From JAQBZY01 sp038117205 (GTDB taxonomy: Bacteria; Pseudomonadota; Alphaproteobacteria; Rhodospirillales; Casp-alpha2), in assembly GCA_038117205.1 (NCBI GenBank), contig JAYOFL010000004.1, forward strand, positions 1 to 64,000: a DNA stretch of 64,000 nucleotides, given 5' to 3'. Of the stretch, positions 42,645 through 50,777 are shown piece by piece. Numbering within the stretch: position 1 is the first letter of the stretch; each line of letters opens with the position of its first letter. The notes below the pieces were generated by a model. It was given only the letters and a program-made list of their open reading frames with translations. It searched no databases and was not told where the DNA came from. The translations under genes were made by a program, and so were the position numbers.

Positions 42645-43357
42645 GGGCGTCCGTCCTTGCGTCTGCCGATCAGGAATTCGGCGAGTTCGAAATCGTATTC
42701 GGTGTCGATGTCGAGGGATCGGTCCTCCGGCACCTCGGTGAACCTGACCCGGCCCTCGAAGATGCCGTTCGCCCGGACAATAAAGTCGGGGCGCGCCACG
42801 TAGGCGACGGTGGTGATGTCGTAAAGCTTGGGCGCGTCCTGGCGTCGCGCGATCGCCGCCGGCGGGCGGACGGCGATTTCGGCGTAGCCGGCGTCGTCGG
42901 CGCGGATCATGTTGAAGTACGGGCTGCGCGCAGCCGGGCGGACCGTGATCACCACGTCGCTATCGCCGCGCCGGAAAACATCCAGGCAGTTCGTCACGTC
43001 CTCGACGGCGCGGAGCGGCGATGTCGCCGGCAACGATACGAAGGTGCCGACCGGTCGGCCGGGGTCTAGGCGATTGAGTTCTTCGATGGCGTGCCGCCAT
43101 GCCAGCCATTCCGGCGACGAATCGCGGGCCAGTTCCACCGGGCGCATGAACGGCACCTCGGCGCCGGCGGCACGGGCGGCCGCCGCGATCGCCTCGTCGT
43201 CGGTCGAAACCACGACCCGGTCGATGCCGGGCGTCGCGAGCCCGGTCGCGATGGCATGGGCAATCAGCGGCTTGCCGGCCAGCGGCCGGATGTTCTTCCC
43301 CGGCACGCCCTTGGAGCCGCCGCGGGCGAACACGAAGGCGACGGTCTCAGCCGGCAT
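42641..43357 (-). CDS. legF: CMP-legionaminate synthetase-like cytidylyltransferase
   Basis: 238 residues from the ATG at 43357; a longer frame upstream reads through the Gfo/Idh gene and is rejected. ARGGSKGVPGKN (11-22) is the CTP-binding signature, LPATSPLR and a DIDTEYDFELAE C-terminus fit NeuA/LegF (PtmB) proteins. It should turn legionaminic (or a related nonulosonic) acid and CTP into the CMP-activated donor. It overlaps the Gfo/Idh gene by 11 bases and the SDR by 4. Confidence 0.8.
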   Translation of the reverse strand: MPAETVAFVFARGGSKGVPGKNIRPLAGKPLIAHAIATGLATPGIDRVVVSTDDEAIAAAARAAGAEVPFMRPVELARDSSPEWLAWRHAIEELNRLDPGRPVGTFVSLPATSPLRAVEDVTNCLDVFRRGDSDVVITVRPAARSPYFNMIRADDAGYAEIAVRPPAAIARRQDAPKLYDITTVAYVARPDFIVRANGIFEGRVRFTEVPEDRSLDIDTEYDFELAEFLIGRRKDGRP

Positions 43358-44375
43358 GGGAAACGTCCTTGAGATCGACACGGCGGCCTTCGGCGGCCGA
43401 CAGGCGCGCGGCGGCGACGACGTCGAGGACCGCCGCACCGTCGGCGATGCCGGCGAGAAGTTCTCCGGCCGGCCGGCCGCCGTCGGCGGCGTCCATGAAG
43501 GCGCGCCATTGCGCGCGGAAGATATCGTTCCGTTCCGTTCCCGGCAGCGGCTCGTCACGCCATCCGGGATCGCCGGCGCCGCCCCGGCCGAGGCGGTTGG
43601 CGATCAGGTCGGCGTCCAGCGTGCCCCGTTCGGCGACGATCTTGCAGGTTCTCACCGGCGTCCGCTGCAACAGGTCGAGATGGATGGCGGCGACGCAGCC
43701 GTCGAAGTCGAGGACGATCTCGACCAGATCCTCGACATCGATGTCCAGACCGCCGACGCGGCGGCAGGTCGCCAGGACCGACTTCGGCCGGCCGAGCAGC
43801 CAGAGCACGTAGTCGATCTCGTGGCTGAGCTCCAACAGCGCGCCGCCGCCGAGCGCGGCGCTTGCGGTGACGCCGGTCCGATAATCGGCGTCCGGACGCC
43901 AGTCCGGCAGGTACTGTCCGACCTCGGCGCGGAGATATCTGACGTCGCCCAGTTCGCCCGCGACCAACGCGGCCTTCAAGGCGGCGACGGCGGGATGGAA
44001 ACGCAGGCAATAGCCGACGGCGACCGTCCGACCGGCGCGGTCGGCGGCGGCGGCGAGATCGCCGATGCCGTCCGGGCGGTCGGCCAGCGGCTTCTCGATC
44101 AGGACATGCGCGCCCATGCCGAGAAGCGACCGCGCGACGGCGACATGCGCCGGCGCGGCGACGGCGACGACGGCGTGGCTCGGCGGATCGGTCTCGGTGG
44201 CGGCGAGATCGCCGATCAGCCTGTCGGCGCCGTCCGGCACGGGCGCTCCGTCGACGGCCGAAAAGGGACGGCAGACGGTGATCCGGGCGTCCGGATGCAG
44301 CTCGCGGACGATCCCGAGGTGTCGCCGGCCGATGCTGCCGAACCCGGCGATCAGGATATGCGGCCGGCGCGTCAC
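43347..44375 (-). CDS. Gfo/Idh/MocA-family oxidoreductase of the leg operon
   Basis: 342 residues starting at a GTG that overlaps the ptmE stop (GTGA). ILIAGFGSIGRRHL is the Rossmann motif, IEKPLADRP the EKP motif, GGALLELSHEIDYVLWLLG the C-terminal catalytic region. Its place between ptmE and legF is that of ptmF in Campylobacter as I remember it, so it may be the PtmF equivalent; the catalysed step remains uncertain. Cytoplasmic, NAD(P)-dependent. Confidence 0.75.
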   Translation of the reverse strand: MTRRPHILIAGFGSIGRRHLGIVRELHPDARITVCRPFSAVDGAPVPDGADRLIGDLAATETDPPSHAVVAVAAPAHVAVARSLLGMGAHVLIEKPLADRPDGIGDLAAAADRAGRTVAVGYCLRFHPAVAALKAALVAGELGDVRYLRAEVGQYLPDWRPDADYRTGVTASAALGGGALLELSHEIDYVLWLLGRPKSVLATCRRVGGLDIDVEDLVEIVLDFDGCVAAIHLDLLQRTPVRTCKIVAERGTLDADLIANRLGRGGAGDPGWRDEPLPGTERNDIFRAQWRAFMDAADGGRPAGELLAGIADGAAVLDVVAAARLSAAEGRRVDLKDVSHAG

Positions 44376-45424
44376 TTGCCGAACGTCTCCTCGTACTCGG
44401 CGTTGGCGCGTCGGAAATCGTGTTCGTGGCCGATGTCGAGCCAGTATTCGCGGATCGGAAACACGTTCGCCTTGCCGCCGTCGGCCATGGCCCGGTCGAA
44501 CAGTTCCGTCATGTCGATGCGCCGGCCGCGCTCTACCTTCGCCACCATGGCCGGGTCGAGGACGTAGATGCCGGCGTTGATGAAGAAGCGGTGCACCGGC
44601 TTCTCGGTGATCGAGCGAATTTCCGCGCCGTCGGTCTCGACGACGCCGTAGGGCACCTGGAAATCGTATTCCCGCACGCACATGGTGGCGGCGGCGCCGT
44701 GTTCGCGATGGAAGTCGAGCAGGGTCGCGAAGTCGAGCTTGGTCAGGAGGTCGCCGTTCATGACGATCAGCGGCGCCGTCGGCGTCTCCTCGAGGATGCC
44801 GAGTGGCCCGGCGGTGCCGAGCGGTTCGCTCTCCCGCAGATAGCGGATGTCGATGCCCCATTTCCGCCCGTCGCCGAAATGGTCGATGATCATGTCCGCC
44901 TTGTAGTTGACCGACAGATAGATGCGCCGGAAACCCTGGGCGACGAAATTCTCGACGATGGTCTCCAAAAGCGGCTTGCGGCCGACCGGCAGCAACGGCT
45001 TCGGCGTGTCGCGGGTCAGCGGCTGCAGACGCGCGCCGAGCCCGCCGGCCATCAGGACGACCCAATTTTCGCGCGCCGCCTGCTCGACCATATCGCCGAA
45101 CATGACGAGATCGACGACGCGGCCGGCGTCGTCAACGACCGGCAGGTGTTTCCGCCGCGTCGCGCGCAGCACGTCGAACATCCGCTGGCGTTCGGTGCCG
45201 GCGGCGGCGGTGATCGGCGATGCGGTCATGACGGCGCCGACCGGCGCGTCCATGGTGACGCCGGCGACGATGGCGCGGCGGATGTCGCCGTCGGTGACGA
45301 TGCCGAGCAGGCGGCCGTCGGAATCGACGACGATGCCGGCCTGAATTTCACCCGCGTCGATGACCTTGATCGCTTCCGCGAACGTCGCGTCGGGGGTGAG
45401 GAGTGCTTTCCGCCAATCGTACAT
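44372..45424 (-). CDS. ptmE: CBS-domain nucleotidyltransferase, PtmE-like (GlcN-1-P guanylyltransferase)
   Basis: 350 residues from the ATG at 45424. Residues 1-~120 hold two CBS domains (GIVTDGDIRRAI, HLPVVDDAGRVVDLV), a likely regulatory unit binding adenylates. ~124-350 is a sugar-1-phosphate nucleotidyltransferase with LMAGGLGARLQPLT, PKPLLPVG and MNGDLL. This architecture is that of Campylobacter PtmE, which makes GDP-GlcN for the GDP route to legionaminic acid. It suggests that the operon uses the GDP rather than UDP route. ATGA/GTGA coupling joins it to the Gfo/Idh gene. Confidence 0.8.
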   Translation of the reverse strand: MYDWRKALLTPDATFAEAIKVIDAGEIQAGIVVDSDGRLLGIVTDGDIRRAIVAGVTMDAPVGAVMTASPITAAAGTERQRMFDVLRATRRKHLPVVDDAGRVVDLVMFGDMVEQAARENWVVLMAGGLGARLQPLTRDTPKPLLPVGRKPLLETIVENFVAQGFRRIYLSVNYKADMIIDHFGDGRKWGIDIRYLRESEPLGTAGPLGILEETPTAPLIVMNGDLLTKLDFATLLDFHREHGAAATMCVREYDFQVPYGVVETDGAEIRSITEKPVHRFFINAGIYVLDPAMVAKVERGRRIDMTELFDRAMADGGKANVFPIREYWLDIGHEHDFRRANAEYEETFGK

Positions 45425-45434
45425 GGGGGCCTCG

Positions 45435-46712
45435 TTATGCCGTTGTCGCGCTCTCGGCGGAAGCGGCGCCGAGGACGCCTGCCGCGACGAGCTCGTCGAG
45501 CACGATGTTCCAGTATTTTTCCCGCGGCGTGCCGGGGATCTTGATGAAATCCTCCAGGAACCGGGCATAGGCCCCGCTGTCGATCGTCATCGCGTCGGAG
45601 AGATCGGCGTCGGTTGCGTCGTCGATGTAGGTCAGGGGCTGGCCGAGCAACTCGGCGGTGCTCGCGAACACCCATCGGTACAACGGATGCGCCATGATGT
45701 TGCGTGTCGCCATCACGACGACCGGCTTTCCGAACATGACGGCGTAGGAATTCGCCGTGCTGTGACAGGCCAGCACGAGACGGGACCGGACGACGCATCC
45801 CGCCGTATCGCCTTTGATCACGCGGCGCCCGCCGAACGGATCGTCCATGCCGCCGTAGTCGGCGCGCGGGTGCGCGGCGACGACGACCCGCAGGCCGAGT
45901 TCGCGCTCGACCCGGTCGAAGAACGCGCGGAGCCTGGGATAGAAATATGCCGGGTCGTCCGGCATGGCGACGTTCCGCATCGCCCGGGTGTCCGGATGGT
46001 GGCCGAGAAAGACGTCGATGTAGACGGCCTCGTCGGCGACGGCGGGGTTCTCCGCCGATACGTCCAGGTAGACGTCGTAGTCCTGGATGTGGGCAAGGAT
46101 GCGATGCGTCGTGGCGTCGACGAGCCGCATCGGGATGTCGCTTCGCCGTCCGCCGTGAATGACGAAATCGGCGGCGCGGAGGCCGAGGAGGCGGAGCGGG
46201 AGGCGCGTGAACAGGGAATTCCGGATATCGGCGCGTCGTAGCCGCTGGATCAGGCCGCCCTTGCCCTCGCCGCCGCCCGCCGGGTTCCCGGCCGCCCACG
46301 GATGAATGTTGCTGGACGGGATCGCGTAGGGCGTGCCGGAACGGCAAATGGCCTTGAGGACGGCATGGTTCTCGAGCGTCGGGAATCCGGTGCCGACGTG
46401 GCAGACGATCAGGTCCGCGCGTTCCAGCAGGCTTTTTTGCGCCGCGAGGGAGGCCGCGTCGGAAACGACGACGATCTCGATGTCCGGCATTCCCGACGAC
46501 GCGCTCCGGTCGTGCGTCAGCGTCGGTTGGACGATGTCGGAAACGTCGAGCACGGTGACGGCGATACCGCGCGCGAGAAACGCCGGAATGTCGTTGGTGG
46601 CGTAGGTGCGGGGCGTGAACGGCACCTGCACGACGAAGACGACATGGCCGCCGTTCGCCGGACGTTTGCGTGCGGTCGACGGAACGGCGGCGCCGAGAAT
46701 TGCCTTGTTCAT
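45435..46712 (-). CDS. GT-B-like protein, candidate CMP-nonulosonate transferase
   Basis: 425 residues from the ATG at 46712, which overlaps the legH stop as ATGA. No family recognised with certainty. The fold looks GT-B: an N-terminal strand-helix series (HVVFVVQVPFTPRTYATND) and a C-terminal domain with VVAAHPRADY near 281 and LACHSTANSYAVMFGKPVVV near 315. An HP motif followed by an ST motif is the CMP-binding pattern of GT38/GT52-type sialyltransferases. Inside a complete legionaminate operon this makes it the best candidate for the sugar transferase, though the case rests on two short motifs. Confidence 0.55.
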   Translation of the reverse strand: MNKAILGAAVPSTARKRPANGGHVVFVVQVPFTPRTYATNDIPAFLARGIAVTVLDVSDIVQPTLTHDRSASSGMPDIEIVVVSDAASLAAQKSLLERADLIVCHVGTGFPTLENHAVLKAICRSGTPYAIPSSNIHPWAAGNPAGGGEGKGGLIQRLRRADIRNSLFTRLPLRLLGLRAADFVIHGGRRSDIPMRLVDATTHRILAHIQDYDVYLDVSAENPAVADEAVYIDVFLGHHPDTRAMRNVAMPDDPAYFYPRLRAFFDRVERELGLRVVVAAHPRADYGGMDDPFGGRRVIKGDTAGCVVRSRLVLACHSTANSYAVMFGKPVVVMATRNIMAHPLYRWVFASTAELLGQPLTYIDDATDADLSDAMTIDSGAYARFLEDFIKIPGTPREKYWNIVLDELVAAGVLGAASAESATTA

Positions 46713-47350
46713 GGTTTCGCGGAAATCCGCCGCGCCGGAACGCCGACGACCGTCGAGCCGTCCGGCACGTCCTTCGTCACGACCGCCCCGGCGCCGACGG
46801 TGCTGTCCGCGCCGACGGTGACGTATTGCAGCAGGGTCGCGTTGCAACCGACGTGGCTGTGCGCGCCGACGGCGACGCCGCCGGCCAGGACGGCGCCGGG
46901 CGCGACGTGCACATGCGCGCCGATGCTGCAATCGTGATCGATGCTGGCGCGGGTGTTGATCAGGACATTCTCGCCGACGACGCTCGAGGGCTGGATGACG
47001 GCGCCGGCCATGATCTGACATCCGTCGCCCAACCGGACCGAAGGATCGACGAACGCCGACGGATGAACGAGGGTGGTGAACCGATAGCCGCGCCGGCGAA
47101 ACGCGTCGAAGATTTCGGCCCGCTTCCGGCCGGCGCGCGTCGATCCGATGCCGAGCGCGAGCTCCACGTCGGCCGGCGCGTATTCCGCCAGCAGGGCCGC
47201 TTCGCCCATCACCGGAACGCCGAGGATTTCCGACGCGACTTTCGTCGTGTCCGTCTCGGCCGCGGCGACGACGCGTCGACCGGCGGCCAGCAAGGCGGCG
47301 ATCACGACCTTGGCGTGGCCGCCGGCGCCGATGACGAGAACCGGCTTCAT
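46709..47350 (-). CDS. legH: NeuD/PglD-type sugar N-acetyltransferase
   Basis: 213 residues. N-terminal PglD-type nucleotide-sugar-binding domain (VLVIGAGGHAKVVIAAL, GVPVMGE) followed by left-handed beta-helix hexapeptide repeats (VDPSVRLGDG, VIQPSSVVGE, ASIDHDCSIG, VHVAPGAVLAGG). H139 in DHDC is the expected catalytic base. It should acetylate the 4-amino group of the nucleotide-linked sugar, the LegH step. ATGA overlaps couple it to legI and to the GT-B gene. Confidence 0.8.
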   Translation of the reverse strand: MKPVLVIGAGGHAKVVIAALLAAGRRVVAAAETDTTKVASEILGVPVMGEAALLAEYAPADVELALGIGSTRAGRKRAEIFDAFRRRGYRFTTLVHPSAFVDPSVRLGDGCQIMAGAVIQPSSVVGENVLINTRASIDHDCSIGAHVHVAPGAVLAGGVAVGAHSHVGCNATLLQYVTVGADSTVGAGAVVTKDVPDGSTVVGVPARRISAKP

Positions 47351-48432
47351 CCGTTTGTCACCTTCTCGCCCGATTTCAAGGCCGACGGCGCCGGCGTTCC
47401 GACGAGGTCGAAGGCCGCCATCGGCGACAGTCCGTCGCCGGGCCGTTTCGCGCCCAGGTCCCGGGCGGCGAGCGTCGTCCCGGCGGGGATGTCGCGGAGC
47501 GCCACGAGGCTTCTGCGCGCGACGGCGCGCGTTCCTTCCTCCGACGGACGGGGTTGCTTGACGCCGTCGCCGAGCGCCGCCTCGACGATGCGGATGGCGG
47601 CGATCATTTCGCGGAGTTCGCCGGGTTCGAGCGAAGCGGCATGGTCGGGTCCGGGAAGCGCGCGGTCGAGGGTGAAGTGTTTCTCGATGATGCTCGCCCC
47701 GCGCGCCACGGCGGCAAGGGCGACGTAGATGCCTTCGCTGTGATCCGACAGTCCGACCGGAAGGCCGAAGGCGTCCCGGAGCGTATCCATCGCCCGCAGG
47801 TTGGCGTCGGCGGCCGGGGCCGGATAATCGCTGGTGCAATGCAGGACCGTGACGACACCGGCAAGCGCCGCGCGGCCGCCGTTCCGGAAAGCCGTCCGGA
47901 GTTCCGCCCGCGACGACGGCGGGCGGTCCTCGGTCCGTCCCCAAGCGAGGACGGCCAGGGCGTCCTCGACCTCGTCGAGGGTGCTCATGCCGGTCGACAG
48001 GATGATCGGCAGACCCGCCTTCGCGATCTCCAACAGGAACGGCCCGTTGGTGATTTCGCCGGACGGCACCTTGACCGCCGGCATGGCGGCGGCGGACGCG
48101 AGGAAGCGAAGGCTCTCCGCGTCGAACGGCGTCGACAGGAAGTCGATATGCCGCTCTTCGCATCGCGCGATCAGCGGCAGGTGCATCTCCGGCGACAGTT
48201 CGAGCTTACGCAGCATCTGGTACTGCGATTCCTCGGTGTCCGTCCGGCGCAGTTGATAGGCCGCCTTCGGCGCCGTTTCGGTGACCAGGTCCTCGGCGCG
48301 GAAGGTCTGGAACTTGACGGCGTCGGCGCCGGCGTCCGCGGCGACGTCGATCAGCCGCAAGGCCATGTCGATGTCGCCGTTGTGATTGACCCCGGCCTCG
48401 GCGATGACGTAGGCGCCGCCCTCAGAGCGCAT
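47347..48432 (-). CDS. legI: Legionaminic acid synthase-like NeuB
   Basis: 361 residues: AEAGVNHNGDIDMALRLI, DAVKFQTFRAEDLV, QYQMLRKLELSPE, FLSTPFDAESL, KVPSGEITNGPFL, GLSDHSEGIYVALAAVA, IEKHFTLDR and a C-terminal SAF domain. The QxxMLRKLEL segment is typical of the NeuB/LegI branch rather than PseI. It condenses phosphoenolpyruvate with 2,4-diacetamido-2,4,6-trideoxymannose. Position after a NeuC-like hydrolysing epimerase is as expected. It overlaps legG by 11 bases. Confidence 0.85.
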   Translation of the reverse strand: MRSEGGAYVIAEAGVNHNGDIDMALRLIDVAADAGADAVKFQTFRAEDLVTETAPKAAYQLRRTDTEESQYQMLRKLELSPEMHLPLIARCEERHIDFLSTPFDAESLRFLASAAAMPAVKVPSGEITNGPFLLEIAKAGLPIILSTGMSTLDEVEDALAVLAWGRTEDRPPSSRAELRTAFRNGGRAALAGVVTVLHCTSDYPAPAADANLRAMDTLRDAFGLPVGLSDHSEGIYVALAAVARGASIIEKHFTLDRALPGPDHAASLEPGELREMIAAIRIVEAALGDGVKQPRPSEEGTRAVARRSLVALRDIPAGTTLAARDLGAKRPGDGLSPMAAFDLVGTPAPSALKSGEKVTNG

Positions 48433-49594
48433 CGCATGCCCCCGACATATCGAAGAACCGTTTCGCCATCGGGCCGGTCGGCACCGTCTTCAGGCGGTCC
48501 TTGATGCGCCGCGCCGCGAAGCCGTCCGCTTCCGCGGGGGCCCGCAGGCCGGCCCTGAAGGACGGATCGAGCGCCCTGGAAATAGCGGCGGAGATTTCCG
48601 CGCGCCCGTGACCGCAGTCGACGATGGAGGGCGATCGGAGCCGGCCCTTCTGGCGATTGCCGATGTTGACGCTGGGGGTCGGAATGGCGGGGGCCTCGAT
48701 GACGCCGCTCGACGAATTGCCGACGATGGCGCCGGCGTTGACGGCCGCCGTCAGATACAGGCGATGACCGAGCGACTGGACGAGCCGGACATGCGCCGGG
48801 TCGGCGGCGGCGAAGGCGTGCAGCGTTTCGGCGATGACGTCGTGGCCCGGATCGGAATTGACGCCGGTGAGGAGGATGCCGTGCTCGCGAAATTCGCCGA
48901 GCGCCGCGACCAGCGCGGCCACGGCCGCGGCATTGTCGACGTCACCGGCGGTCTCCGGGTGATAGGTGACGAGCAGATACCGGTCCGAGAGGTCCATGCC
49001 GACGGCGTCGCGGAGGGATTGCCGCGTCGGCAGGTCGCTCCGGCGCAGATGGTCCAGTCCCGGCGCGCCGGTCATGAAGACCGCCGCCGGATCCTCGCCC
49101 ATCTGAATCACGCGTTGCCGATAGGGTTCCGCCGCGACGAAATGATAGTGCGACAGCTTGCTGATGGCGTGCCGGAGCGAATCGTCCATCGCGCCCTCGG
49201 TAATCTCGCCGCCATGCAGGTGCGCGACCGGCACCCCCATGAGGAACGCGGCGGCCGTCACCGCGAAAATCTCGAAACGGTCGCCGAGAACGACGAGCAG
49301 GTCCGGCCGCAGCCGGTCGACCAAGTCGGCGAACGAACCGAGCGCGGCGGCGGCGGCGTGGGCGGCGTCGAGCGGCGCGTCGCCGGCGGGACCGATGTCG
49401 ATCTTCGCCGAGATGGCGAAGCCGTCGGCTTCGATCTCGCGCCAGGTTTCGCCGAAACGCGCCAGCAGTTGCTGGCCCGTGACGGCGACGGAAAGCTCGA
49501 GGTCCGGGTCGTCGGCGATCTCGCGCATCACCCAATAAAGATGGCCGTAATCGGCGCGCGAGCCGGACACCACGAGGATGCGGCGCTCAGGCAT
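48422..49594 (-). CDS. legG: Hydrolysing nucleotide-sugar 2-epimerase, LegG/NeuC-like
   Basis: 390 residues of the NeuC family: VVSGSRADYGHLYWVMREI at the start, LGDRFEIFAVTAAAFLMGVP, HLHGGEITEGAMDD and HPET later, with GNSSSGVIEAP near the end of the GT-B-like fold. It releases the 2-epimerised hexose from its nucleotide, providing the NeuB substrate. The gene order legC-legG-legI makes legionaminate precursor the likely substrate instead of UDP-GlcNAc for sialic acid. Overlaps legC by 8 bases. Confidence 0.85.
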   Translation of the reverse strand: MPERRILVVSGSRADYGHLYWVMREIADDPDLELSVAVTGQQLLARFGETWREIEADGFAISAKIDIGPAGDAPLDAAHAAAAALGSFADLVDRLRPDLLVVLGDRFEIFAVTAAAFLMGVPVAHLHGGEITEGAMDDSLRHAISKLSHYHFVAAEPYRQRVIQMGEDPAAVFMTGAPGLDHLRRSDLPTRQSLRDAVGMDLSDRYLLVTYHPETAGDVDNAAAVAALVAALGEFREHGILLTGVNSDPGHDVIAETLHAFAAADPAHVRLVQSLGHRLYLTAAVNAGAIVGNSSSGVIEAPAIPTPSVNIGNRQKGRLRSPSIVDCGHGRAEISAAISRALDPSFRAGLRAPAEADGFAARRIKDRLKTVPTGPMAKRFFDMSGACDAL

Positions 49595-50777
49595 GTCCCG
49601 ATCCGGCTTCAGTGCCGATCTCCAGGCCGGGACCCGACGGCAGGTTGACGATGCGGGCCGCCAGGGCTTCGGTCGTTTCCATCGCCATCCGCGGGCAGTC
49701 CCGGTACATCGGCAGTTCGTGCATCGGCCGCCAGGCCGGGCGGAGCCCGAAGCCGGCCGCGTGCGCGGCGGCCAGAAGACCGTGCAGCGCCGACCGGTCC
49801 GGCGTATCTAGCAGCAGCGCGTTCAGCCAGTAATTGCTGAAAGCCTCGGCCGGCTCGGTGAGCACGGAAACGCCGGGAACATCGGCGAAGGCCTCGACAT
49901 AGGCGGCGGCGAGGCGGCGCTTGCGGGCGATGAAATCGTCCAACAGTTCCAACTGCGCACAGCCGAGCGCCGCGTTGATGTTGGGCAGCCGGTAATTGTA
50001 GCCGACCTGGTCGTGATCGTATTCCCAGGCGTGCGCGCGCTTCGCCGTCGTCGTCAGGTGCCGGGCCGCCGCCGCCAGCGCGTCGTCGTCGGTCAGGATG
50101 GCGCCGCCGGCTCCGGTCGTGACCGTCTTGTTGCCGTTGAAGCTGAGCGTTCCCATGCGCCCGAAGGTGCCGGTGTGCCGGCCGCGATAGGTGGAGCCGA
50201 GGGACTCCGCCGCGTCCTCGACCAGCGGCAGATCGAAGTCGCCGGCGACCTCACAGAGGGCGTCGACGCGGGCCGGGTGGCCGAACACGTGCACGCAGAC
50301 GATGGCCTTCACCGGCCGGCCGGTCGCCTTGTTGATGGGGCCGCCGTTGCCGACGCGGAGCGTGTCGCCGAGATGCTTGCGGAGGCGCTCCGGATCGACG
50401 CCGAGGGTCGTCGTTTCGGCTTCCGCGAAATGCGGCACCGCGCCCGCGTGCGCCACCGCGTTGGCGGTGGCGGCGAAGGTCAGGCTCGGCACGATCACCT
50501 CGTCGCCGGCGCCGACGCCGAGCGTCAGGAACGCCGCGTGCAGCGCCGCCGTGCCGGTGTTGGTGGCGATGACGTGCTTGGCGCCGGTGATGTCGGCGAG
50601 CATCTTCTCGAAGCGCGGCACGAAAGCGCCGGCCGTCGAGACCCAGCCCGTGTCGAGGCATTCCTTGACGTAGGCCCACTCGTTGCCGGCGAAGCGGGGT
50701 TCGTGCAGCGCCGCGCCGTCGGGCAGCAGGCGCCGGAGAACGTCGAGGATGGTATCGGGATCTGGCGCGGTCATCAC
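49587..50777 (-). CDS. legC: DegT/DnrJ-type sugar aminotransferase, LegC-like
   Basis: 396 residues. PLP-binding pattern: ATNTGTAALH (71-80), VEDAAESLGS with D188, and the Schiff-base K217 in LSFNGNKTVTTGAGG. It should aminate C4 of the 4-keto-6-deoxy nucleotide sugar made by LegB. Length and the HVFGHPARVDAL segment fit LegC. ATGA overlap with legB and 8-base overlap with legG show tight coupling. Confidence 0.85.
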   Translation of the reverse strand: MMTAPDPDTILDVLRRLLPDGAALHEPRFAGNEWAYVKECLDTGWVSTAGAFVPRFEKMLADITGAKHVIATNTGTAALHAAFLTLGVGAGDEVIVPSLTFAATANAVAHAGAVPHFAEAETTTLGVDPERLRKHLGDTLRVGNGGPINKATGRPVKAIVCVHVFGHPARVDALCEVAGDFDLPLVEDAAESLGSTYRGRHTGTFGRMGTLSFNGNKTVTTGAGGAILTDDDALAAAARHLTTTAKRAHAWEYDHDQVGYNYRLPNINAALGCAQLELLDDFIARKRRLAAAYVEAFADVPGVSVLTEPAEAFSNYWLNALLLDTPDRSALHGLLAAAHAAGFGLRPAWRPMHELPMYRDCPRMAMETTEALAARIVNLPSGPGLEIGTEAGSGHA

